6,085 bases of DNA from Candidatus Thorarchaeota archaeon (GCA_016841005.1 JAEORG010000401.1:1-6085), one strand, 5' to 3'; counted from the first letter of the stretch, positions 1 to 5,355 are shown. The notes: generated by a model not told the origin, from the letters alone. Numbers and translations are program-made.

Positions 1-2
1 AC

Positions 3-149
3 CACGTAGAGGTGTAAAGAGTTTATTCAGAAAGATCTCACCCCAGAGGGCCCTTTGGCATCACGGTCAACGACAGCGACTATAATGTCATAACTTATGC
101 GCCGGTGGCCTTTTACACGGAGAAGAAATCGAACGAAAAGAAAAAGTAA
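3..149 (+). pseudogene. C-terminal fragment of an unrecognised protein, frame disrupted
   Basis: Frame 3 is open from 18 to the TAA at 147-149 and reads like a genuine C-terminus: RGPFGITVNDSDYNVITYA, then PVAFYTEKK and a lysine-rich tail. It has no start codon of its own, and a TAA at 15-17 blocks it upstream. Frame 1 over about 16-50 reads KEFIQKDLTPEGP, which joins smoothly to the frame-3 part if one C is restored in the GGGCCC run at 48-53. A further single-base change near 15 would connect it back to HVEV in frame 3. I read this as the decayed or mis-sequenced 3' end of a gene that extends left of the window. I do not recognise the family. Alternatively, frame 3 is a short chance ORF. 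Confidence 0.3.
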
Positions 150-164
150 CCTTCGTAAAATGGG

Positions 165-365
165 CTACTTAATATTGGCGGCTAAAGAAGTAGAGGAGCC
201 GAGTATAATTGAGAAGAGTATTTGGGTGGTGAGCGAAATTTGTGGCTCATTTTCAGTTTGCGGCACACAATTCATTGCAAAGGCTTTGAAGGTGATCGTG
301 ATGTTCTTCATTTGTGGCTTTAGTTCTGCCACCGTAGCCTCAACAGGCTCTCTCTCGTAACTCAT
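165..365 (-). pseudogene. Truncated N-terminus of an RPA/SSB-like OB-fold protein
   Basis: On the minus strand, an ATG at 365-363 begins MSYEREPVEATVAELKPQ and continues MKNITITFKAF. This resembles the opening beta-strand region of archaeal single-stranded-DNA-binding OB-fold proteins, whose usual pattern is V-x-x-L-x-P-x-M-x-x-[IV]-x-[IV]-T-F-K. After about residue 30 the resemblance stops. The remaining ~36 residues up to the TAG at 167-165 do not continue the OB-fold (no DGS/VADA/VGDETG-like strand or loop), and the other minus frames do not restore it. A full family member needs at least ~100 residues, so this is probably a broken, non-functional copy. No good ribosome site precedes the ATG. 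A TTG at 398 would extend the frame by 11 residues without adding family similarity. Confidence 0.35.
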
Positions 366-370
366 TGGAA

Positions 371-460
371 TCACTCGTGTATATTGCAGGTTACTCAAAA
401 CAAGGAACGCTTCTGTGGAAATGCGATGTTTGGTTGGCCAATCTCGAAACTCCGGTGTAG
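371..460 (+). pseudogene. Possible remnant of a secreted beta-propeller repeat
   Basis: The frame from 371 to the TAG at 458-460 reads SLVYIAGYSKQGTLLWKCD, then VWLANLETPV. This loosely recalls the blade repeat of large secreted archaeal propellers (YVAGYT...DLLLVKWD..GN..W). Only one blade-sized segment is present. There is no ATG start and no neighbouring coding sequence, so if the similarity is real this is a gene scrap. It lies next to the minus-strand OB-fold remnant and is read divergently from it. The similarity was judged by eye and is weak. Confidence 0.15.
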
Positions 461-508
461 AAACTGCCTATGAATGTGGGATACCTGCACTTACTTGTTT
501 TTCATTTT

Positions 509-520
509 TCTTTATTAGCT
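509..520 (+). promoter_or_regulatory. Candidate TATA box of the leucine-rich-repeat gene
   Basis: TCTTTATTAGCT follows a T-rich run and is the best TATA-like element before the LRR gene. It predicts a transcript start near 540 and a leader of about 85 nt. The rest of 461-619 shows no gene or strong hairpin. Confidence 0.25.
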
Positions 521-625
521 TGTCCATTTTAACGATTTTGAGTTTGTAGGTGCTCTTAAGCAGAATTCTACAATGGTAGTATGAACTGAAAGGTTCTGAG
601 GACTTAGGGAGTTTGGAGAATGAGC

Positions 626-1831
626 ATGGTATCTATTGTGAGATATAGTACACGAGCAGGACCAGATAATCAATTAATCCACCGTATATCTCACGACAAC
701 ATCAAATTAAAGAATCATGGAGTAACATTTGTAGATCTCTCAGGAATCACAAAGATGGAAAATCTCCAGAGAGTCGACATAGCGAACAACAGACTAGAAA
801 GAGTTGATCTTTCACCTCTTTCAGAATGCAAGGAACTTCGTTATCTTGACATTAGTGAGAATAAAATTCGAGAAATTGACCTTTCTCCACTTGAAGCATG
901 CAAACATCTTGAACGTTTGGACCTCTCACATAACATGCTTGCCACTATTGACATTAGTCCTCTCTATAACTGTACTGAGCTCAAGTATCTCTATTTGCAT
1001 TATAATAGCATAAAGAGACTTGATGCAACTGTTCTTCTAAATTGCCCCAACATAGAGCAGCTTACTCTAACCTACGGTGGAACACTAAGTGTTGGCCATA
1101 TTGTAGAAGATGAGAATGGGATTACATACTTCGGTGATCCACTGCTTGATTACGCAATCAAAGAAAAGAAACCATCATGGTTGAACCATGAAAAGATGGC
1201 TCCAGTTCCAAAGAAACAGAATTACTCATGGCTAGTTCGTAAATATGGATGGCAACGGACCAAACGGTGGATGCTCCAGATTAGTAAAATACTTGGAGAA
1301 TCCCATGGATATCCCTTACAGTTGGAGCTCCTCAAGAATTTTGGAATTCCAGAGCTAGCATGTTTCGACGGTTCATTTGAAAAAGTAGTTCAGATGCTTC
1401 CAGATCAAGGTTCGTTTAGAAAAGGACTTGAGATTTTTAGAGGAACCCTACTTGAGGTGTTATACAAACAACTTGAAAATAAAGGAAGTACGTTGTTCTT
1501 TGATATAGATATCTTAAGTACCCAAGATGCGAGTATCCTTATACCTCAGATTCTGAAGCGTAGAAAAAAGGAACTTGACAAAGTCAAGTTACTCTGTATA
1601 GGGCAATCTATTGATTTAACACCTCTCTGGAAGACAGGATATGGATATGAAATCCTACGGGCATTAGGTTTGAAAAAACGAATTCACAAGGAGAGGTTTT
1701 TGAAGGTGAAGAAGGCTCTTGCTGAGATAGGAGTAAAAGTTTCACTGACTCATGATCCTAAAGTATCTAAGAAATATAGACCTCCAACACTCTCAACAAC
1801 ATTATGTAAATTCATCATACCTGAACACTAA
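626..1831 (+). CDS. Leucine-rich-repeat protein with an uncharacterised C-terminal region
   Basis: The protein has 401 residues. I chose the ATG at 626 because GGAG at 615-618 sits 7 nt before it. The in-frame ATG at 620 would be only 1 nt from that site, giving 403 residues. Four complete 24-residue leucine-rich repeats start at residues 47, 71, 95 and 119 (unit: LxxLDxSxNxIxxIDLSPLxxCxx), with partial units on both sides. Each unit keeps a cysteine (C68, C92, C116, C140). Such arrays form curved solenoids for protein binding. There is no signal peptide or membrane segment, so it is probably cytosolic. Residues ~150-401 are a mixed, Lys- and Trp-containing region with no motif I recognise (for example SWLVRKYGWQRTKRW and a later FFDIDILSTQDASILIPQIL). 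Its stop overlaps that of the converging acetyltransferase. The partner protein cannot be told from sequence. Confidence 0.92.
   Translation: MVSIVRYSTRAGPDNQLIHRISHDNIKLKNHGVTFVDLSGITKMENLQRVDIANNRLERVDLSPLSECKELRYLDISENKIREIDLSPLEACKHLERLDLSHNMLATIDISPLYNCTELKYLYLHYNSIKRLDATVLLNCPNIEQLTLTYGGTLSVGHIVEDENGITYFGDPLLDYAIKEKKPSWLNHEKMAPVPKKQNYSWLVRKYGWQRTKRWMLQISKILGESHGYPLQLELLKNFGIPELACFDGSFEKVVQMLPDQGSFRKGLEIFRGTLLEVLYKQLENKGSTLFFDIDILSTQDASILIPQILKRRKKELDKVKLLCIGQSIDLTPLWKTGYGYEILRALGLKKRIHKERFLKVKKALAEIGVKVSLTHDPKVSKKYRPPTLSTTLCKFIIPEH
764..1051 (+). repeat. Four 72-bp leucine-rich-repeat coding units
   Basis: Units start at 764, 836, 908 and 980, each exactly 24 codons long. Protein similarity is high (DLSPL/DISPL and the Cys are conserved), but the DNA copies have diverged. 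The array is therefore old rather than a fresh tandem expansion. Confidence 0.85.
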
Positions 1832-2283
1832 ATTTGTTTCATAAGACACGGAGAACTTGGACATAATGTTGTGAACTCCACACTTTGCAACATATCTTCA
1901 GGGACATCTTTACGATTAATTATTTTAAATCCCCTTTTTTTGAAAAATTCCTCTGCATTATCTGTTAAGAGATAGACTGCTTCTACTCCGTTCTTCTTTG
2001 CATGTCCAATTATCAATTCAACAAGTCGCGAACCCAATCCCTGCTTTCTAAGGTCGGGATGGACTGCTAAAGAGCGAAGTAAAGCACTACTCCCATAGAT
2101 TTCAAGTCCGATACATCCTATTACTATTTCAGGACCTAATGCTACATCTTGGCTTTTGACCACGATGAAGTTGTTGATATGAGGTGCTATTCCGTCGATT
2201 GGGAGGTCACTTTCCTCTAGTAAGAATTGTATTGCTGTCAGATCATCTGTCCTAGCCTGATTCACAAGTAAGTCTTCAATCAT
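1828..2283 (-). CDS. GNAT N-acetyltransferase, ArsN2-like
   Basis: The protein has 151 residues, a complete single GNAT domain. Motif A is clear: LLRSLAVHPDLRKQGLG (residues 68-84) contains the acetyl-CoA pyrophosphate-binding R79-K-Q-G82-L-G84 loop. Motif B follows as VYLLTDNAEEFFKKRGF (103-119). The C-terminus EFTTLCPSSPCLMK (136-149) resembles the [ST]LCPxSxxxM ending typical of proteins named ArsN2, which are often found with arsenic-resistance genes. The acceptor substrate of that family is not firmly established, and no arsenic gene lies in this window, so a role in arsenic detoxification is only a family-based hint. The ATG at 2283 is supported by TAGGT at 2295-2291, 7 nt upstream, and by a TATA-like element. 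The stop overlaps the converging LRR gene by 4 bp. Confidence 0.93.
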   Translation of the reverse strand: MIEDLLVNQARTDDLTAIQFLLEESDLPIDGIAPHINNFIVVKSQDVALGPEIVIGCIGLEIYGSSALLRSLAVHPDLRKQGLGSRLVELIIGHAKKNGVEAVYLLTDNAEEFFKKRGFKIINRKDVPEDMLQSVEFTTLCPSSPCLMKQI

Positions 2284-2307
2284 CTCGCGGACCTACAGAA
2301 AATATGG

Positions 2308-2318
2308 TACTATATCGT
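2308..2318 (-). promoter_or_regulatory. Candidate TATA box of the acetyltransferase gene
   Basis: On the minus strand the sequence is CGATATAGTAC, centred about 30 bp before the ATG at 2283. This predicts a very short leader that still includes the AGGT ribosome site. Confidence 0.35.
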
Positions 2319-2425
2319 GAAAAAGGCTTGCATCCCCTTACACTTCCAGAATGTTACGAATGTAGGAAACAGAAGAACGAAAATAATTACTAAGAATGGA
2401 ATTATGTGAGACTTTACTTAACACA

Positions 2426-2436
2426 TGTTTATAGTA
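2426..2436 (+). promoter_or_regulatory. Candidate TATA box of the small secreted-protein gene
   Basis: TGTTTATAGTA is the clearest TATA-like element in the 2284-2577 gap. It would start a transcript near 2457, giving a ~120-nt leader. That leader has a weak stem (CCTC at 2511-2514 with GAGG at 2534-2537, plus CAG/CTG inside). Nothing else is evident in this gap. Confidence 0.4.
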
Positions 2437-2577
2437 GAGTAGGGTAATATTCTGGGTATCTCCTACACTAGAGAATACAGAGAAGCTTGATGGAATTTGA
2501 CAATTGGCTGCCTCTATCAGATCTCCGTTCTGAGAGGCAAACTTTGGTTCGGAGATGAGCTTGAAGAGGTGCTAAGA

Positions 2578-2814
2578 ATGAAAAAGAGAATAACCCGAAT
2601 TGCTGCAATCAGTTTAGGACTCTGTTTCGCAATAACATTTCTTTCGGTTGGAGCTGTAATCGTTGCTTATGGGCAAGCGGTTCCACCAGAAACGATTCCA
2701 CCGACTGAAAAACCTGTGAAAAATGAGCCTGTCGTGATTGACGATGGATCTTATGGCGGAGGACCCAAAGTCCCCTTACCAAAAGTTGACCATCGGATGG
2801 ATTTGACGTTATAA
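2578..2814 (+). CDS. Small secreted or membrane-anchored proline-rich protein
   Basis: The protein has 78 residues and an unknown family. The ATG at 2578 is chosen because AGAGGTG (2565-2571) lies 6 nt upstream, an ideal archaeal ribosome site. An upstream TTG at 2497 would add 27 residues in front of a good signal sequence and has no ribosome site. The N-terminus is KKR plus a long hydrophobic stretch (residues 9-31) ending at AYGQA-V (30-35). This fits a cleavable signal peptide cut after A34 or an uncleaved anchor. The outer part is short, rich in Pro, Glu and Lys (PPETIPPTEKP), then a glycine patch (SYGGGPK, 58-64) and an acidic/basic tail. There is no Cys after the membrane segment and no catalytic motif. 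It could be an extracytoplasmic tether or peptide. It lies just upstream of the structured-RNA region, but no terminator separates them. Confidence 0.7.
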   Translation: MKKRITRIAAISLGLCFAITFLSVGAVIVAYGQAVPPETIPPTEKPVKNEPVVIDDGSYGGGPKVPLPKVDHRMDLTL

Positions 2815-2918
2815 AGTCAGGTACTTTGGGATTCAGTCCAAAATGGAAGAAGTAGAGTATACAGAACTTGGAAAATTCAAATCAGAATGACCGAAGTGAA
2901 ACTCTTCGTTTAACGCGT

Positions 2919-2946
2919 CTTTATACCCATGTAGCACACTTTATAC
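2919..2946 (+). promoter_or_regulatory. Twin TATA boxes in front of the structured RNA
   Basis: CTTTATAC occurs twice, at 2919-2926 and 2939-2946, exactly 20 bp apart. Archaeal TATA boxes sit about 25 bp before the start, so starts near 2949 and 2969 are predicted. The first would include the whole 5' hairpin (2964-2990) of the RNA, while the second would begin inside it. No closer TATA-like element serves the regulator gene at 3310. Confidence 0.5.
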
Positions 2947-2963
2947 ATATTCTCCTAAAAAGA

Positions 2964-3281
2964 TCTCAATGGAAAGAAATTTCCATGAGACCATCTTCCA
3001 GTTCCCCCGTACTGGAAGGCAGTGCGTGATTAGGAGAGTATTTCCAAAGGTGCTTGATGAGAGATAGTAATCTCGTATGCTCATGATGAGTATCTCATCC
3101 CAGACGGGATGTACGACGAATAGTCGAATGATACTCTGAGATAATCGTGACTCTTCACCGGTCACACCCAAGTCAACACCCGCCTAGCATCGGTCCATAG
3201 GTATACTCCTCTGTCCATGATTGATAGTCACGGACAGGATCATTGTGGATAGGTGCTAGGCACCAATTTGTCACGCACTGA
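2964..3281 (+). ncRNA. Large structured RNA (independent ncRNA or long leader), family not recognised
   Basis: Helices seen by eye are as follows. H1 is 2964-2967+2969-2975 with 2980-2990 (11 bp, one bulged A, GAAA tetraloop). H2 is 2995-3002/3011-3018 (8 bp). H3, the long-range closure, is 3020-3029/3271-3280 (10 bp perfect). H4 is 3061-3065/3070-3074. H5 is 3088-3094/3130-3136, enclosing hairpins 3096-3101/3106-3111 and 3114-3117/3123-3126 as a three-way junction. H6 is 3147-3151/3161-3165. H7 is a rod, 3182-3191/3252-3261, one G-A mismatch, 3193-3200/3243-3250, then apical 3211-3216/3232-3237 and 3218-3220/3228-3230. H7 contains four G-U pairs that would be A-C mismatches on the minus strand, which favours plus-strand RNA. 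There is no credible ORF and no signature of RNase P, SRP RNA or tRNA. It ends ~30 nt before the regulator at 3310, so a leader or riboswitch-like role is equally possible. Confidence 0.5.
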
Positions 3282-3296
3282 ACCTCAACCATCCTC

Positions 3297-3302
3297 AGGG
3301 TG
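3297..3302 (+). promoter_or_regulatory. Ribosome binding site of the first Lrp-like regulator
   Basis: AGGGTG lies 7 nt before the ATG at 3310 and fixes this start. It sits outside the closing helix of the structured RNA, so it would be accessible unless an alternative fold captures it. Confidence 0.55.
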
Positions 3303-3309
3303 CAATTGA

Positions 3310-4287
3310 ATGGACCAATTAGATAAGAACATAATAGCTCAGCTGATGGGGTGTTCACGAAGATCCTTCCGAAGTATAGCTGACATTCTTGGTATCTCCT
3401 GCCCAACTGTTAAGAAACGGGTCGAGAGACTTCGCCAATTTGGAGTGATTCAAAGATTTTCTGTCGAGATGGCTCAAGAAACACTTGGCACTAGATATGT
3501 AATAGCAGAACTTGAATCAAATGGAACAGGACAGAAAGCTGAATTTTTGCAGAAATTTGATGAACATGAGTGTATACGAGAGGTGTTGATATTAAGTAAT
3601 GGTCATTATTTACTGTTTGCAGAAGTCACACCTAGTGAAAAATCGCAGTGCAAGCAATTTCTTGAATCACTTCCTGATTTGGAATCGTCAAGAGTATCTT
3701 ACATCAATCAAATTCCAAGTGAAACAGTTGGTGGTCAATGTAAATTTGCCAAGAAGGGTGAAAGGGTCAATCTCACTAAGGAACAACTTGAACTATTATG
3801 GTACCTTGCTAGAAACTCAAGAATACCTATCAAGACTCTTTCACGACAAACTGGATATACAATAAAACATGTAAGAAGAATAGTAAGCCAGATACTGGAA
3901 AATCCAGGAATACATTTCACGACTCACTTAAACTTAGTCGCCTCAGGTGATATCAACATTGTTCTTGCAGCGGATTGTGAGGACATTTCCACACCGGCAA
4001 AGATAGCACTTCATCTATCAAAACGATTTCCTCAGGAACATTGGTTCTCGATGAACACAATTGACAGAAACACACTGTACTCATATATGACAGCCAAGCA
4101 TCTTGCTCAGGTTGAACAAATTATGGAATCAACCTTAGCCTATCCTAATGTCTATAATGTTGATGCCAAAATTGTGTATAGTGTATTGAAATCTGAAGGA
4201 CGAAGTGAACAGTTCATTAACGATTTTGCTGCTGATCAACTTAGATTAATTTCTAGGACAAGTCGAAAAAGATTCTCAGGACTTTAA
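3310..4287 (+). CDS. Lrp/AsnC-like regulator with two HTH and two RAM-like domains
   Basis: The protein has 325 residues, about twice a normal Lrp/AsnC protein (~150). Residues 1-50 form an AsnC-type winged helix: it opens MDQLDKNIIAQL, the recognition helix is near CPTVKKRVERL (31-41), then comes GVIQRF. Residues ~58-137 look like a RAM ligand/oligomer domain, with SNGHYLLFAEV (96-106) at the usual G-x-Y-x-L effector loop. The Asp normally following the aromatic is absent. Residues ~155-205 are a second HTH (SRQTGYTIKHVRRIV, 178-192), and ~213-290 a second alpha/beta domain. A basic tail, SRTSRKRF (315-322), ends the protein. It probably binds DNA and responds to a small molecule, but its targets and ligand are unknown. 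AGGGTG lies 7 nt before the ATG. It follows the structured RNA and converges with its paralogue. Confidence 0.92.
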   Translation: MDQLDKNIIAQLMGCSRRSFRSIADILGISCPTVKKRVERLRQFGVIQRFSVEMAQETLGTRYVIAELESNGTGQKAEFLQKFDEHECIREVLILSNGHYLLFAEVTPSEKSQCKQFLESLPDLESSRVSYINQIPSETVGGQCKFAKKGERVNLTKEQLELLWYLARNSRIPIKTLSRQTGYTIKHVRRIVSQILENPGIHFTTHLNLVASGDINIVLAADCEDISTPAKIALHLSKRFPQEHWFSMNTIDRNTLYSYMTAKHLAQVEQIMESTLAYPNVYNVDAKIVYSVLKSEGRSEQFINDFAADQLRLISRTSRKRFSGL

Positions 4288-5231
4288 CATACAACTTCGT
4301 TTGATTCAAGGAGTTCCAACAACTTTGTACGACCTATGCTATCGAATATCTTGTTTGGATATTTTATAATTGGCTCAACTGAATTTACATAAGTTAAGTT
4401 TCTAACTTCTTCTGTTATGTCTTCAATTATATTCAAGCTCTGGACTGAAAAGAAATTTCTCATAATTGGTCTTGTAGTAAGAAGCCACGAGTTCCAATAT
4501 TCTAAATTGAAATTACTGTCTAACCAGACAACTATGTCTGTTGGTTTTACCTTTTCTTCATTGAATTCCATGTGCAAATAGAAATCTGTATTGCCACATG
4601 CACATGGTGATAGATATAGAGTGAACATAATAGCTCGAGTATCGTATAATTCTTGTATAATTTTCTTTATACTTCTTGAACTATAACCTGTCTGTCTGGA
4701 AATTTCTGCAATAGACATTCTAGCATCTATCACAAGACAACCTAGAATTCTAAGATGACGAGTAGTTAGAGTTTCTTTCTTTCCTAATGATAGAAAACCT
4801 GCATTTGTCATAGAAGTATTCTCAACAGCTATCAGCCGTTCCATATTCACATCAACAACACATGAAATAGATCTGAGATATCTACCAAGATTATAGGCAC
4901 CAGAAGGTCCAACAATCTGACCAAATATTAAGAACCTATTACCACCCAATCTATTCAATACAAAAACCATAGGATGTTGTGAAATTGCATCTATCAAAGA
5001 GTCGGTTGTTTCAGACCCATCCGTTTCGATTTCAATCCAGTACCAATCATACCCCACCATCATTCGACTTAGTTCAACAGTGAATCGCTCAATAACTCCT
5101 TTTTCATTTAGTCGATCAACTCGTTTCTTAATTGCTGCGCGTGTCAAACCAACCTGCTTACCAAGTTCTTCATAGGATGCTCTACAGTTATCATTAAGCA
5201 ATTGAAGTATTCTTTTGTCAACTACGTCCAT
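4284..5231 (-). CDS. Paralogous two-HTH/two-RAM Lrp/AsnC-like regulator
   Basis: The protein has 315 residues from the ATG at 5231. A TTG at 5237 would add only two residues, and the ATG gives the same MDxxDKxI opening as the neighbour. HTH1 spans 1-50 (RAAIKKRVDRLNEKGVIERF, 31-50), RAM1 ~58-137 (LGGNRFLIFGQI, 95-106), HTH2 155-205 (SRQTGYSSRSIKKII, 178-192), and a second RAM-like part ~213-290. Matched motifs (KKRV 35-38, GVI 45-47, SRQTGY 178-183) fall at identical positions in both proteins. Of the first 60 residues I count 23 identical. A second difference from standard Lrp is C209-A-C at 210-212, unlike the neighbour. The basic tail of the paralogue is replaced by an acidic/hydrophobic end. 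Likely a DNA-binding sensor with unknown ligand. It may form mixed oligomers with its neighbour or regulate the shared upstream region (inference). Confidence 0.92.
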   Translation of the reverse strand: MDVVDKRILQLLNDNCRASYEELGKQVGLTRAAIKKRVDRLNEKGVIERFTVELSRMMVGYDWYWIEIETDGSETTDSLIDAISQHPMVFVLNRLGGNRFLIFGQIVGPSGAYNLGRYLRSISCVVDVNMERLIAVENTSMTNAGFLSLGKKETLTTRHLRILGCLVIDARMSIAEISRQTGYSSRSIKKIIQELYDTRAIMFTLYLSPCACGNTDFYLHMEFNEEKVKPTDIVVWLDSNFNLEYWNSWLLTTRPIMRNFFSVQSLNIIEDITEEVRNLTYVNSVEPIIKYPNKIFDSIGRTKLLELLESNEVVC

Positions 5232-5266
5232 ACACAAGCATCCCGGGCCTCTGTAATACTACATTC

Positions 5267-5278
5267 ATTATATGTAAA
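5267..5278 (-). promoter_or_regulatory. Candidate TATA box of the second regulator gene
   Basis: On the minus strand the sequence is TTTACATATAAT. It predicts a start near 5246 and a leader of only about 15 nt before the ATG at 5231. No convincing ribosome site fits in that leader, apart from GGGATG at 5245-5240. Confidence 0.45.
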
Positions 5279-5288
5279 TGAAACTTAA

Positions 5289-5300
5289 ATGCGCATATGC
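5289..5300. promoter_or_regulatory. Overlapping palindromes, candidate operator
   Basis: ATGCGCAT (5289-5296) and GCATATGC (5293-5300) are perfect palindromes overlapping by four bases. They lie just upstream of the TATA box of the minus-strand regulator and before the possible TATA of the plus-strand zinc-ribbon gene. The position suits a binding site for an Lrp-like protein, perhaps its own product. This is inferred from placement and symmetry only. Confidence 0.3.
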
Positions 5301-5309
5301 ACACATATA
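5299..5309 (+). promoter_or_regulatory. Weak candidate TATA box for the zinc-ribbon gene
   Basis: GCACACATATA overlaps the edge of the palindromic element and would start a transcript near 5330. That gives a leader of about 90 nt containing the short upstream ORF and hairpin. Confidence 0.25.
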
Positions 5310-5355
5310 CTTGCATTGCGGCATTTTGAGGGTTACAATTTGAAACATAAGGAAT

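Noticed and set aside
97..360. 87-codon plus-strand ORF
   Set aside because: Its start overlaps the left-edge C-terminus in another frame. It has no ribosome site, and the OB-fold signature lies on the opposite strand.
421..549. 42-codon ORF with a hydrophobic C-terminus
   Set aside because: No ribosome site. Its hydrophobic tail comes from a T-rich stretch and is likely chance.
2843..2890. 15-codon ORF MEEVEYTELGKFKSE
   Set aside because: Very short and without a ribosome site.
2957..2990. Minus-strand hairpin followed by T5, resembling a terminator
   Set aside because: No minus-strand gene ends here, and the G-U pattern and TATA boxes point to plus-strand transcription.
3004..3030. CTGGAAGGCAG recalls SRP RNA helix 8
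   Set aside because: The GGAA here is part of the perfect H2 stem, not a tetraloop, and the asymmetric-loop consensus is missing.
3083..3139. Possible C/D-box guide RNA: ATGATGA (C) at 3083-3089 and CTGA (D) at 3136-3139, 57 nt in total
   Set aside because: The inner boxes are poor (CAGA at 3101, ACGACGA at 3113), spacing is irregular, and the terminal stem has only two pairs. The H5 three-way junction accounts for the same bases more fully.
3020..3280. MITE with 10-bp terminal inverted repeats
   Set aside because: No target-site duplication flanks the arms (GGAAGG versus AACCTC), and the interior helices are G-U rich as in RNA. Not fully excluded without a search for other copies.
2941..3406. 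Two minus-strand ORFs (76 and 77 codons) across the structured region
   Set aside because: They are in different frames, start at weak positions, overlap the regulator gene's start and show no domain. The nested helices explain the sequence better.
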